Positions 34,007 through 42,292 of a stretch of DNA of 64,000 bases are shown here, one piece after another. The DNA is from Rhodospirillales bacterium (GTDB taxonomy: Bacteria; Pseudomonadota; Alphaproteobacteria; Rhodospirillales; Defluviicoccaceae), in NCBI GenBank assembly GCA_016712595.1, contig JADJQT010000001.1, positions 310,001 to 374,000 on the forward strand, in the 5' to 3' direction. The notes under the pieces were generated by a model that worked only from the letters and a program-made list of their open reading frames with translations, was not told the DNA's origin and did no database searches. The position numbers and the translations under genes were made by a program. Numbering within the stretch: the first letter of the stretch is position 1; every line of letters begins with the position of its first letter.

Positions 34007-34626
34007 AACCCGCCCCGGCGGCATCGCGATTACCTCGGACGCGATCCAAGGCGCCTGCCAGCCGGGGCGACGAGCCGCTTGGCTCCGCCGATGGCGCATA
34101 ATGTCGCAATTAGGATGAGGCCAAAACGCGCCGCACATTTATGCGGCAACGAATGTGATCTAAATTACAGAACGCTCACAGGAAAGCCCTTATTGTTCCC
34201 GCAGCTGGGGAATAAAACGGTGTGCGTTTCCTGAGACTAGCGCAAGCAATTGCGCAATATCGGAAAATGGATCCTGCTAATACGACGTCACTGGCTGTCG
34301 CTGGAGGTAAACGTGAGTTTGCCGGGGGGGGTCCCAGCGAAGCGCGCGGCGGGCGGGGCTGTGGCTCCGCCCGCTTGCTCTTGCGCGAAATCCCGCTGAT
34401 TTCGTCGATCGGGATTTGGTCGCCCAGGCGAAAGTCCCGGGACAGCCGCGTTTCCGGCGGATTTGCAGCGCGATAATCACGGACATCCCGCTCGGCGAAA
34501 GGCCGCTCGGCAGGCGGCCGATGCACTCCCTTTAAAAAACGCGAAAAGCGGGCCAGGCCGCGGAGAGCGGCCCGGCCATCAGGATTGCGCCTTACTCAAC
34601 CGTAACCCTGTTACACGCAGCGACGA
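34007..34626. other. 620-base gap between convergent asd and CitE-like genes
   Basis: No supported gene. The middle part (about 34100-34310) is AT-richer than the surroundings and could hold a promoter or small RNA. A strong hairpin lies at 34349-34374. A leftward frame at 34176-34526 is open but has neither a recognisable domain nor clear codon bias. Confidence 0.5.
34349..34374. terminator. Strong GC hairpin, possible terminator
   Basis: GCGGGCGGGGC (34349-34359) pairs with GCTCCGCCCGC (34364-34374), one G-T pair, loop TGTG. The rightward flank is TTGCTCTTG, a poor T-tract. It could end a transcript from either side or be part of a small RNA. Confidence 0.4.
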
Positions 34627-35496
34627 TTACATTGTCTCGATCGCTTCTGCCATGGCGACAAGCCGGCGGGCGCTTTCGACGTGGAGGTTCTCGATCAGTT
34701 TGCCATCGACAACAACAACGCCTTCGCCACGCGCGGCGGCGGCGGCATGGGCTTCAATGATCTTGCGTGACCATTCGACGTCCTCCGCTCGCGGCGTGAA
34801 GACCTGATTGCACATCGCCACCTGGTTGGGATGAATCAGTGTTTTGCCGTCGAATCCCATCTCTGCGCCTTGAAGACAGGCAAATTCAAACCCGGCATCG
34901 TCCTTCAGATCGAGGAACACGCCGTCAAGAATACCAAGACCGTAGGCGCGGGCGGCAAGCAGGCTCATCCCGAGCGAGGTGATGAACGGCAGACGTTCGC
35001 GCGTATGCGCGCAATCGAGCTCCTTGGCGAGATCGGAAGTGCCCATCACCAGGCACTGCATACGCGGAGTCGAGCCGGCGATCGCCTCGCAGGCGAGCAC
35101 GCTGCGCGGTGTTTCCATCATCGCCCAGATCGCCATCTCCTCCGGTGCTCCGTTCGCCAGCATGATCGATTCGAGGTGACGAATCGCGTCTGCGCTTTCC
35201 ACTTTCGGCAACAAGATGGCATGGGCACCGGAACGCGAGGCGGCGGCGGTGTCCGCGTAGCCCCAGGGCGTCGCCAAGCCGTTCACGCGAATGATCAATT
35301 CGCGCATCCCATATCCGCCGCCCTTCACCGCATCGCAAACTTGATCACGCGCTTGCTTCTTGGCGTCCGGAGCCACTGCGTCCTCAAGGTCGAGGATTAG
35401 GCCGTCCGCAGCAATATTCTTGGCTTTTTCAAGCGCCCGGGCGTTCGAGCCGGGCATATAAAGGACACTACGTCGGGGGCGAGCGGTCTTCGGCAT
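34627..35496 (-). CDS. HpcH/HpaI aldolase / citrate lyase beta-like protein (malyl-CoA lyase family)
   Basis: 289 residues forming a CitE-type TIM barrel: PRRSVLYMPGSNARALEKAKNI with the conserved Arg, the LILDLEDAVAPDAK acidic metal site, IIRVNGL, LLPKVESADAI, WAMMETPRSVL, and FDGKTLIHPNQV. Such proteins cleave or form malyl-CoA, methylmalyl-CoA or citryl-CoA, or hydrolyse malyl-CoA. Without a matching alpha-subunit or acyl-carrier gene it is not a citrate lyase subunit. ATG 35496 follows CCGGAGAGGG. It diverges from the pyridoxal kinase gene. Confidence 0.88.
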   Translation of the reverse strand: MPKTARPRRSVLYMPGSNARALEKAKNIAADGLILDLEDAVAPDAKKQARDQVCDAVKGGGYGMRELIIRVNGLATPWGYADTAAASRSGAHAILLPKVESADAIRHLESIMLANGAPEEMAIWAMMETPRSVLACEAIAGSTPRMQCLVMGTSDLAKELDCAHTRERLPFITSLGMSLLAARAYGLGILDGVFLDLKDDAGFEFACLQGAEMGFDGKTLIHPNQVAMCNQVFTPRAEDVEWSRKIIEAHAAAAARGEGVVVVDGKLIENLHVESARRLVAMAEAIETM

Positions 35497-35594
35497 GGGG
35501 GTCCCTCTCCGGAAAACTAATTTTCGCAATTGCGAAATAAGTACCCTCGCCTGATGGTCGGTGGCAAGCTGCGCGAGGCCGAATTTCGTGGGTG

Positions 35595-36467
35595 ATGGTC
35601 TTAGCTGTGGCGATCCTCTCGTTCCAGTCCCGCGTCGTCTACGGACACGTCGGCAACGCGGCTGCCGAGTTCGTCTTGCGGCGCGTCGGCCGGAACGTCT
35701 GGCCAATTGATACGGTGACGTTCAGCCATCATCCGGGTTATGGCGCCGTCCATGGTCCGGTGCGCGGTGCCACGGAATTGGCGGATCTGATCGAAGGGCT
35801 GGCGGGCGTGGGGGTGCTCGCCGGCTGCGCAGCGGTTCTCTCCGGTTATCTTGGAGCGCGGGCGAACGGTAACGTCGTTCTCGATGCCGTCCAGCGGGTG
35901 CGTGCTCTGCGGGCGGATGCGCTTTTTTGCTGCGATCCGGTGATGGGAGACCGCGACACCGGCGTTTATGTCGAGGACTCGCTCATCGCTTTTTTTCGCG
36001 ACGTGGCCGTTCCATGCGCCGATATCGTTACTCCCAACCATTTCGAGCTGGAACTCCTCGTCGAACGGCCGTTGCCCGCGCTCGCGGACGTCATGCGGGC
36101 AGCCGAGGACGTTCGCGCGCGCGGCCCCGCCTGCATCGCCGTCTCATCGATCATGACCCCGTGCGATGCGCAGGCCCGGCCGGCGAGAATTGGCGCCCTC
36201 ATCGCTACCGACGAGGGGGCCTGGCTGGCGATGACCCGCCTCCTGGCGCATCCCGCACGCGGCGCCGGCGATGTCTTCACCGCGCTTCTCCTCGCTCGCC
36301 TGCTCGCCGGCGATCACCCCGCCGAAGCGCTGCAGTGGGCTGTCTCCTCAGTATTCAGCCTGGTCGAGACCACGGCTCTTGCTGGTTCACGCGAACTGCT
36401 TCTCGTCGCAGCGCAGGACGCTCTGGCCAAACCACGTCGCGCTGCGGCGATCGAGCGCCTGCGCTAG
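35595..36467 (+). CDS. pdxY: Pyridoxal kinase, PdxY type
   Basis: 290 residues of the ribokinase-like PfkB/PdxK fold. Visible are ILSFQSRVVYGHVGNAAAEFVLRR near the N-terminus, the DTVTFSHHPGYG substrate region, CCDPVMGD, IVTPNHFELELL and the GAGDVFTALLLARLL anion-hole motif with the catalytic Asp. It phosphorylates pyridoxal in the vitamin B6 salvage pathway. The ATG at 35595 immediately follows a GTG that also could start translation. It is a single gene, about 100 bases from the divergent CitE-like gene. Confidence 0.92.
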   Translation: MVLAVAILSFQSRVVYGHVGNAAAEFVLRRVGRNVWPIDTVTFSHHPGYGAVHGPVRGATELADLIEGLAGVGVLAGCAAVLSGYLGARANGNVVLDAVQRVRALRADALFCCDPVMGDRDTGVYVEDSLIAFFRDVAVPCADIVTPNHFELELLVERPLPALADVMRAAEDVRARGPACIAVSSIMTPCDAQARPARIGALIATDEGAWLAMTRLLAHPARGAGDVFTALLLARLLAGDHPAEALQWAVSSVFSLVETTALAGSRELLLVAAQDALAKPRRAAAIERLR

Positions 36468-36637
36468 GAGAAGCGACGGGACAACCACCGTTGCGTTCTC
36501 TTGCTGCGCATCTCCGTATAAATTGAAGGGCTTTAACCTCGCGTTACCTTTCTTCGCTCATTCTCCGGTCGTGTTCAGGCAGCGAACGCGGCACGTAGCC
36601 CCGCGCGACCAACGGTCGTTTCACGGAGACTTGAGCG

Positions 36638-38320
36638 ATGTTTACCAACTTGCGAATCGCATACCGCCTCGCGCTGACCACGGTTGTCGCCGTGCTCGGC
36701 CTCGCGGCGGTTACGCTCATGGCGCTATTCGGCGCGCGCCAGAGTGCGCTTGAAGCCCGGCAAGAAAAGGTGCAGGAGCTAGTGAAGGTCGCCGTTGATA
36801 CCATAAGTTATCAATATAGTCGGTCCAAGAACGGTGAGATTTCTAACGAAGAAGCTCAACGTCTCGCACGCAACGGGCTTCGCGACATCAAATTCGGGAG
36901 AGATGATTACTTCTTCGTTTACACAGACGATGGTGTGTGCCTCGTTCTCGGTCCCGCTCAGCAACGCGAAGGCACCAACATGATCGAGGTTGCCGATCCC
37001 AACGGTGTCCGTCTCGTCGCCGAGCTGATTGCCGCGGCAAAGCGCGGTGGCGGCTTCGTCTCCTACGAATGGCCGCGAGCCGGGACCGCCCAGCCGCTGC
37101 CGAAGCTCAGTTACGCCCTGCCGTTCACGCCGTGGGGCTGGACGGTGGCGACCGGTGTTTACATGGACGACATCGATGCCGCGTTCTGGTCCGCTGCGGC
37201 TGCGCTTGGCGCTGCGGTCGGAGTCATCCTCGTGATTGTCGCCGGCTGCAATATCCTGATCGGACGGGGCATCAGTCGCCCCCTGTCGCGCCTGACGGGG
37301 GCGATGACCGCGCTCGCCGGCGGCAACACTGACGTCGAGGTGCCATTCGCGCAGCAGCGCGACGAGGTTGGATCGCTTGCCCGCGCCATGGTGACCTTCC
37401 GCGAGACGGCAATTGAAAATCACCGCTTTGCAGAGGCACAGAAAGAGCAGGCCTGCCAGGCGGCTGCCGAGCGCAAGCGGGCGATGGCGGCCGTCGCCGA
37501 CAAATTTGAAGCTGACGTCGGCGGCGTGGTTTCCGCTCTGAGCAACTCGGCAACCGACATGCAGGCAACCAGCCAGTCGATGGCCGCCACCGCGGAAGAG
37601 ACCACCCGTCAGGCCGCCGCCGTCGCTGACGCGTCCATGCAGGCCTCGAGCAACGTGCAGACCGTCGCATCGGCATCGGAAGAGTTGTCGGCCTCGATCG
37701 CCGAGATCAGCCGCCAGGCGGGGCAGTCGAACGACATCGCCCGAGCGGCGACCCATCAGGCCGAGCAGACCCGAACCACGGTCCACGGCCTTGCCGCGTC
37801 CGCGGAACAGATTGGCAAGATCGTCGACATGATCAACGATATTGCGTCCCAGACCAATCTTTTGGCACTGAATGCGACGATCGAGGCCGCGCGCGCTGGC
37901 GAAGCCGGCAAGGGGTTTGCCGTTGTTGCCAGCGAGGTGAAGACCCTGGCCAATCAGACGGCAAAGGCGACGGATGAGATCACCCAGCAGATCAGCACGG
38001 TGCGCGGCGAAATTGATAATACCGTCGATGCGATCGAAGGCATCGTCGGTACCATCGGGCGGATCGGCGAGATCTCGGCATCCATCGCCGCCGCCGTGGA
38101 AGAGCAAGGCGCGGCGACGAAGGACATTGCCCGAAGTGTCGATGAAGCGGCGCAGGGAACGCAGCAGGTGAATTCGAACATCTCTGGCGTCACCGAGGCG
38201 GCGGAACACACCGGCAGCGCATCCGAGCGCGTGCTCAAGGCCGCATCGCTGCTCGCCGGTCAAGCCGAGGATATGCGCACGTTCGTCAATCGCTTCCTCA
38301 GCGACGTCCGCGCCGCCTGA
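36638..38320 (+). CDS. Methyl-accepting chemotaxis protein with a single-Cache sensor
   Basis: 560 residues. Transmembrane 1 (about 12-32, LALTTVVAVLGLAAVTLMALF), a periplasmic sCache_2-type sensor (about 33-185, with DDYFFVYTDDGVCLVLGPAQQREGTN and FTPWGWTVATGVY), transmembrane 2 (about 188-208), HAMP (RGISRPLSRLTGAMTALAGG), then the signalling domain with the hairpin tip IASQTNLLALNATIEAARAGEAGKGFAVVASEV. It relays ligand binding to CheA. sCache_2 domains usually sense small organic acids. ATG 36638 has GGAG about nine bases upstream. No che genes are nearby. Confidence 0.95.
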   Translation: MFTNLRIAYRLALTTVVAVLGLAAVTLMALFGARQSALEARQEKVQELVKVAVDTISYQYSRSKNGEISNEEAQRLARNGLRDIKFGRDDYFFVYTDDGVCLVLGPAQQREGTNMIEVADPNGVRLVAELIAAAKRGGGFVSYEWPRAGTAQPLPKLSYALPFTPWGWTVATGVYMDDIDAAFWSAAAALGAAVGVILVIVAGCNILIGRGISRPLSRLTGAMTALAGGNTDVEVPFAQQRDEVGSLARAMVTFRETAIENHRFAEAQKEQACQAAAERKRAMAAVADKFEADVGGVVSALSNSATDMQATSQSMAATAEETTRQAAAVADASMQASSNVQTVASASEELSASIAEISRQAGQSNDIARAATHQAEQTRTTVHGLAASAEQIGKIVDMINDIASQTNLLALNATIEAARAGEAGKGFAVVASEVKTLANQTAKATDEITQQISTVRGEIDNTVDAIEGIVGTIGRIGEISASIAAAVEEQGAATKDIARSVDEAAQGTQQVNSNISGVTEAAEHTGSASERVLKAASLLAGQAEDMRTFVNRFLSDVRAA

Positions 38321-38340
38321 ACGAACGTAAATCCAACAGG

Positions 38341-38373
38341 ATGCCGATGGGCCGGACGATTGCCCATCGGCAT
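38341..38373. terminator. Perfect 12-bp hairpin after the first chemoreceptor gene
   Basis: ATGCCGATGGGC (38341-38352) pairs exactly with GCCCATCGGCAT (38362-38373), loop of 9. It lies 20 bases after the stop. No T-run follows, so it may be a Rho-independent terminator of weak type or a stabilising 3' structure. Confidence 0.5.
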
Positions 38374-38705
38374 AGCGCCCGTTGCTCACAGCCCCGGCTA
38401 TACCCTTCGCACAGCCGTCTCGACCGGCATTGCCTCAAGTGACCGGGCCTCGGCCTGTGTCTCATCGCGCGGAAGAATGAGGCGCGCGGTCAGGCATCGT
38501 GTGGCCGCGCGTTGATGATTGGTGCGATGACCCAAGGTTTCTTGCCTGTTTAAGTTGTCTTTAATCGGTTGTGGTGTATCCATAAGTATCCGCGGTGGTT
38601 GCGCTTGCGGGTAGGACCCACAACCAAAGACTTCTCGCGTGCGCCGCCGAGGATTGGCCGAGGCGCGCACAGAGGGGGGTGCGGTCGTTTGAGGACATGG
38701 GGACG
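38374..38705. other. Gap between the two chemoreceptor genes
   Basis: About 330 bases. I see no supported gene. An AT-richer stretch near 38530-38595 (TGTTTAAGTTGTCTTTAATCGG) precedes the second receptor gene and is the likeliest promoter region, but no clear -35/-10 pair or flagellar-type promoter can be assigned. Confidence 0.4.
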
Positions 38706-41021
38706 ATGAGCATTTCCGCCGTTATGTCGCGCTTTAAGATCGGGACTCGAATTTATACCGGCTTTGCCGTGGTTCTCATCCTACTGGGGGCAACTGCCGC
38801 CTGCGGGTACGTTACCCTCAATCAGATCCATGATCTGCAGCAGACGTTGATGGTGCTGAGTGATCAGGCGGAAAACGTCCTGCAGATGAAGGCGAACGTC
38901 GCCGACATTCGCCGCAATGTCCGCGCCTTTGCGATGACCGGCGAGGACAAAAGCGCCGAAGCCGTCGCCAAGCTCAGGCCGGTTGTCGACGAACAACTCA
39001 AAGGAATCACGGACGCGTTGGCTGGGCAACCCCAGGCCCAGATGCTGGCGGAAATGCGGCCGGTGATGGCCAACTGGCTGCCGAATTTCGACAAGGTCGT
39101 CGTTCTGCGCAACCGCCGGGACGACATTTTAGAAAAAACATTGGCTCCGCTCGGCCTAAATGCGCAAGAGAATCTCTCGACGATCATGGCCGACGCGGTT
39201 AAGCAACGGGTATTCGAGGTTGCAGCATACGCCGGTCTCGCTCAGGAGGCCCTTCTCCTGGGGCGTATCAATGCGCTGAAGTTCATCGAGCATCCGGAGC
39301 CTAAGGTCGCCGACCAGGCGAAGCAAAAACTCACAGGTTTCGTTCAGGCCGTCGTTCAACTCCAAAAGCAGATTACCGACGATCAGACGAAAGAACTCGC
39401 CGCGCACGCCCTCGCCCTGTCGCGAGATTACCTCAAGGCATTCGAAGAGCTCGTCTCCGCCGTTGATCAATACGAGACGCTCACCAATCAGGTCATGCCG
39501 AAGCAAGCACAGTCCTTCGCCGATTTATCTCAATCTTTGGCCGACAGCATCACCGCTTCGGTGCATGAAATGGATCAGGCTAACTCAGCAGCAGCGAAGC
39601 GGGCGACCTGGATCATGCTTCTGCTCGCGTTTGGGGCGTTTGTCGCCGGCTCCATTTTCGCCGTGATTATTGCCCGCAGCATCGTCCGGCCGATTGATGA
39701 GATGACCGCCACCATGAGCAAGCTCGCGGCCGGTGACAACGAAGTCGCCATTCCCGCCCTCAACAGCAAGGACGAAATCGGCGCGATGGCGCGATCGGTC
39801 GAGGTATTCAAACAGAACGCCATCGAGCGCGCCTATCTCGAAGGGCAGCAGGAGATCGAGCGGAAACTCAAAGAACGGCGCGAAAAGGCGGTTGACATGC
39901 TGATGCAGGACTTTAGCGGCGCCATGGCTGGAAGTCTCGGCAGTGTCGGCAACGCCTCACATCAGATGGTCACGACGTCTGCGCGGGTCTCATCCGCTGC
40001 GGACGGCACCAAGCGCGAGGTGACGGAAGCCAATGAAGCGGCGACCGTCACGGCCGCCGCGGTCGATGCCGTTGCGGCGGCGGCCGAGGAGCTGTCGGCG
40101 TCGATTGACGAGATTGGCAGCCAGGTTGTGCGTACCGCGAACGAGGCGAAGGGAGCGGCCGACGAGGCCGCCGCGTCGCGCGGAAAGGTCAACGCGCTGG
40201 TCGAAACCTCTCGAAAAATTGGCCAGATCGTCGATCTGATCACAAATATTGCCGCGCAGACCAACCTTCTTGCGTTAAACGCGACGATCGAAGCAGCGCG
40301 GGCAGGCGAAGCGGGCAAGGGCTTTGCCATCGTCGCGGGCGAGGTCAAGTCCCTTGCGAATCAGACGGCGAAAGCGACCGATGAGATCGCTTTGCAGGTT
40401 CAGTCGATCCAGCATGCGACCACGGACACGGCTCAGGTCATCGAGACGGTGGCGAGCCGGATCGAAACGATCAGTGGCATTGCAACCACAGTGGCCGCCG
40501 CCGTCGAGCAGCAAGGAGCGGCCACGCGGGAAATTGCTGAGCGGACCCAAGAGGTGTCCGCCAATACGGCGCGCCTGCATTCGATTATCAACGTTGTCAA
40601 TGACGCGGCGGAAATCTCGGGTGAGGCGGCAGGTCAGGTCCAGACGGCGGCAACGTCCCTTTCCGGAGAAGCCGCCAACCTGAAGCAAGAAATCGAAAAC
40701 TTTCTTGCTGCCGTCCGCAATGCCGAGGAGCGCCGCCGGTTTGAACGCATCGCAACAGACATCAAGGCGACGGTTCGTAACAATGGAACACCGAGCGAAG
40801 AACGGATTATCGATATTTCCGCCGGCGGAGCGCGCCTCGCCCGCCGCATGACGGTTGCCATCGGCACCACCATCCAAGTCGAAATTCCTGGATTCGCAGG
40901 CACGATCGCCGCCAAGGTGGCCGGCATCAGCGATGCGGGCACCCACCTGCAATTTCCCTTGGATAAGGCCCACCTCCAGCGTCTCGACGCATTCATCCAA
41001 CCGATGCGTTCGGCCGCCTGA
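38706..41021 (+). CDS. Methyl-accepting chemotaxis protein with C-terminal PilZ domain
   Basis: 771 residues from ATG 38706 (ATG 38697 is an alternative). Transmembrane 1 (about 15-37), a long helical periplasmic domain (about 40-300; possibly of the HBM or four-helix-bundle kind), transmembrane 2 (about 305-330), HAMP (SIVRPIDEMTATMSKLAAGD), the signalling domain with IAAQTNLLALNATIEAARAGEAGKGFAIVAGEV, and a C-terminal PilZ domain of about 85 residues. The PilZ part has an RRRFER (RxxxR) and DISAGG (DxSxxG), the cyclic-di-GMP-binding signature. So the receptor could respond both to an external signal and to cyclic-di-GMP. EAL and GGDEF genes are in the same window. Confidence 0.94.
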   Translation: MSISAVMSRFKIGTRIYTGFAVVLILLGATAACGYVTLNQIHDLQQTLMVLSDQAENVLQMKANVADIRRNVRAFAMTGEDKSAEAVAKLRPVVDEQLKGITDALAGQPQAQMLAEMRPVMANWLPNFDKVVVLRNRRDDILEKTLAPLGLNAQENLSTIMADAVKQRVFEVAAYAGLAQEALLLGRINALKFIEHPEPKVADQAKQKLTGFVQAVVQLQKQITDDQTKELAAHALALSRDYLKAFEELVSAVDQYETLTNQVMPKQAQSFADLSQSLADSITASVHEMDQANSAAAKRATWIMLLLAFGAFVAGSIFAVIIARSIVRPIDEMTATMSKLAAGDNEVAIPALNSKDEIGAMARSVEVFKQNAIERAYLEGQQEIERKLKERREKAVDMLMQDFSGAMAGSLGSVGNASHQMVTTSARVSSAADGTKREVTEANEAATVTAAAVDAVAAAAEELSASIDEIGSQVVRTANEAKGAADEAAASRGKVNALVETSRKIGQIVDLITNIAAQTNLLALNATIEAARAGEAGKGFAIVAGEVKSLANQTAKATDEIALQVQSIQHATTDTAQVIETVASRIETISGIATTVAAAVEQQGAATREIAERTQEVSANTARLHSIINVVNDAAEISGEAAGQVQTAATSLSGEAANLKQEIENFLAAVRNAEERRRFERIATDIKATVRNNGTPSEERIIDISAGGARLARRMTVAIGTTIQVEIPGFAGTIAAKVAGISDAGTHLQFPLDKAHLQRLDAFIQPMRSAA

Positions 41022-41052
41022 ACCCGGCCTGGGCCTCAGGACGACATTTGGT

Positions 41053-41082
41053 GCCCGCCCCGATTATACATTCGGGGCGGGC
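41053..41082. terminator. Strong hairpin between convergent genes
   Basis: GCCCGCCCCGA (41053-41063) pairs exactly with TCGGGGCGGGC (41072-41082), loop TTATACAT. It lies 32 bases after the chemoreceptor stop and 29 bases past the stop of the leftward gene at 41111. It could end transcription from both sides, although no T-tract follows. Confidence 0.6.
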
Positions 41083-41110
41083 GCTAACGGCAAGGCGGGA
41101 AAAAGCATGC

Positions 41111-41341
41111 TCAGGAGCCAGGCTGCTCATCCCGACTGCGGGCGAGGCCGTCTTGTTCCGCCTTTTTCAAGGCTGCTGCTTCGTCGCTGTCGAGCGCAGC
41201 GGCCGCATCCTTCGAGAGGGCCTGGACGTCGTGGGTATCGATGAACTCTCGGGTCTTTTCGTCGTAAACACGGGCAGCCGATCGATTGCCTTCGCCCTCG
41301 TTCTGATTTGCGGTCGGATTTAAGTCGGTTTCGGCCTGCAT
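41111..41341 (-). CDS. Small acidic hydrophilic protein, unknown
   Basis: 76 residues, rich in Asp, Glu, Ala and Lys (VYDEKTREFIDTHDVQALSKDAAAALDSDEAAALKKAEQDGLARS). No signal peptide, membrane segment or cysteine. The helical, charged character resembles small stress proteins, but I do not recognise a family. ATG 41341 was chosen because GGAGGAGACC precedes it directly; the frame continues upstream to 41479 without such a site. Confidence 0.65.
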   Translation of the reverse strand: MQAETDLNPTANQNEGEGNRSAARVYDEKTREFIDTHDVQALSKDAAAALDSDEAAALKKAEQDGLARSRDEQPGS

Positions 41342-41503
41342 GGTCTCCTCCACGTCGGTCAATCTACGCAACAGGAAACGTTCAGCCGAGTGGAGCGGTT
41401 CCCTCCCACAATCACAGACCTCCCCACGGCCGCCGCTACGCCGGTTGGCTGAGCAGGTGATTGTCGGAGCGACGAGCAAACACCGAAGCTTGGCAGAAGG
41501 GCT

Positions 41504-41995
41504 CTAACCCTGCCTCGTCCACGGGGCCACAGCGTCGATCGTCCGCTGTCGATTGATGGCGGTACCGCGATCGATCGGAATTGGCTGGTCACGACCGTGC
41601 TCGTTGACGAGCTGCGCGCCGCACTCGATCGCCTCGGCGAGGAGCATGACACAACGGCGCACGTGCTCGAATTGCAGCGACGATGAGCCGATGCTGGCTC
41701 CATTCAGCACGAGTGCGGTGGACCGCCCGCCTCTCGTCTCGAAACAGATCACAAGTCGCGTGGGATTAATCGTCAGCGCGACGTCGTTTTTCAACGATGC
41801 GGCCAAGCTCTCGCTGCTGGCGTGATAGCATTGTCTGCCCATGAGGCAATCGGGTTCTGCCAGTTCCTGGCAGGTGATGCGCGTGTCAGATTCGCCGGTC
41901 ATCCGCCAATTGAGCGCGGAAATTGCCCCGATGCAGATCGCGTGTACGCTGTCCCTATCGAGATCGAGAGAGATGAACGTTTGGAAGCGCGCCAT
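41504..41995 (-). CDS. Hypothetical cytoplasmic protein
   Basis: 163 residues with a mixed alpha/beta pattern (FQTFISLDLDRDSVHAICIGAISALNWRM, VALTINPTRLVICFETRGGRSTALVL). Four cysteines are present (CQEL, CLMGRQC, CVMLL) besides others, without a clear zinc motif. ATG 41995 has GGAGACGG about six bases upstream. The sequence has normal coding character, but I recognise no domain. It is followed by the small acidic gene at 41341, about 160 bases on. Confidence 0.65.
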   Translation of the reverse strand: MARFQTFISLDLDRDSVHAICIGAISALNWRMTGESDTRITCQELAEPDCLMGRQCYHASSESLAASLKNDVALTINPTRLVICFETRGGRSTALVLNGASIGSSSLQFEHVRRCVMLLAEAIECGAQLVNEHGRDQPIPIDRGTAINRQRTIDAVAPWTRQG

Positions 41996-42292
41996 AAATC
42001 CGTCTCCAGCTTCGTGCCGGGCGGCATCTAACGCGATTTACCGACAGAATCACCCGCATCAGGCGCTCTCCGCTCGCGTTGATCATCGCGGCTCCGATGC
42101 GATTTCTGTTCGCTTGTCCCGGCCGTACCGCCCCCCTATTGGACAAACATCGTAACAAGATCGTGAAACGTTGTCACCTATTCCTCAAATTCCATCATCA
42201 GTAGCGTACAGATTGTGTGTAACGATAAACTCGACGGCTATCGCCCAGTTTCTCAAGTCTGGCGACGCCACGCATGGAAGGTGTAACTGACT

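Noticed and set aside
34176..34526. Leftward 116-codon frame in the asd downstream gap
   Set aside because: It starts with GTG after a weak AAAGGGA and has no recognisable domain; it also spans the GC hairpin.
38398..38670. Leftward 90-codon frame between the chemoreceptor genes
   Set aside because: No ribosome-binding site, no domain, and composition unlike the neighbouring genes.
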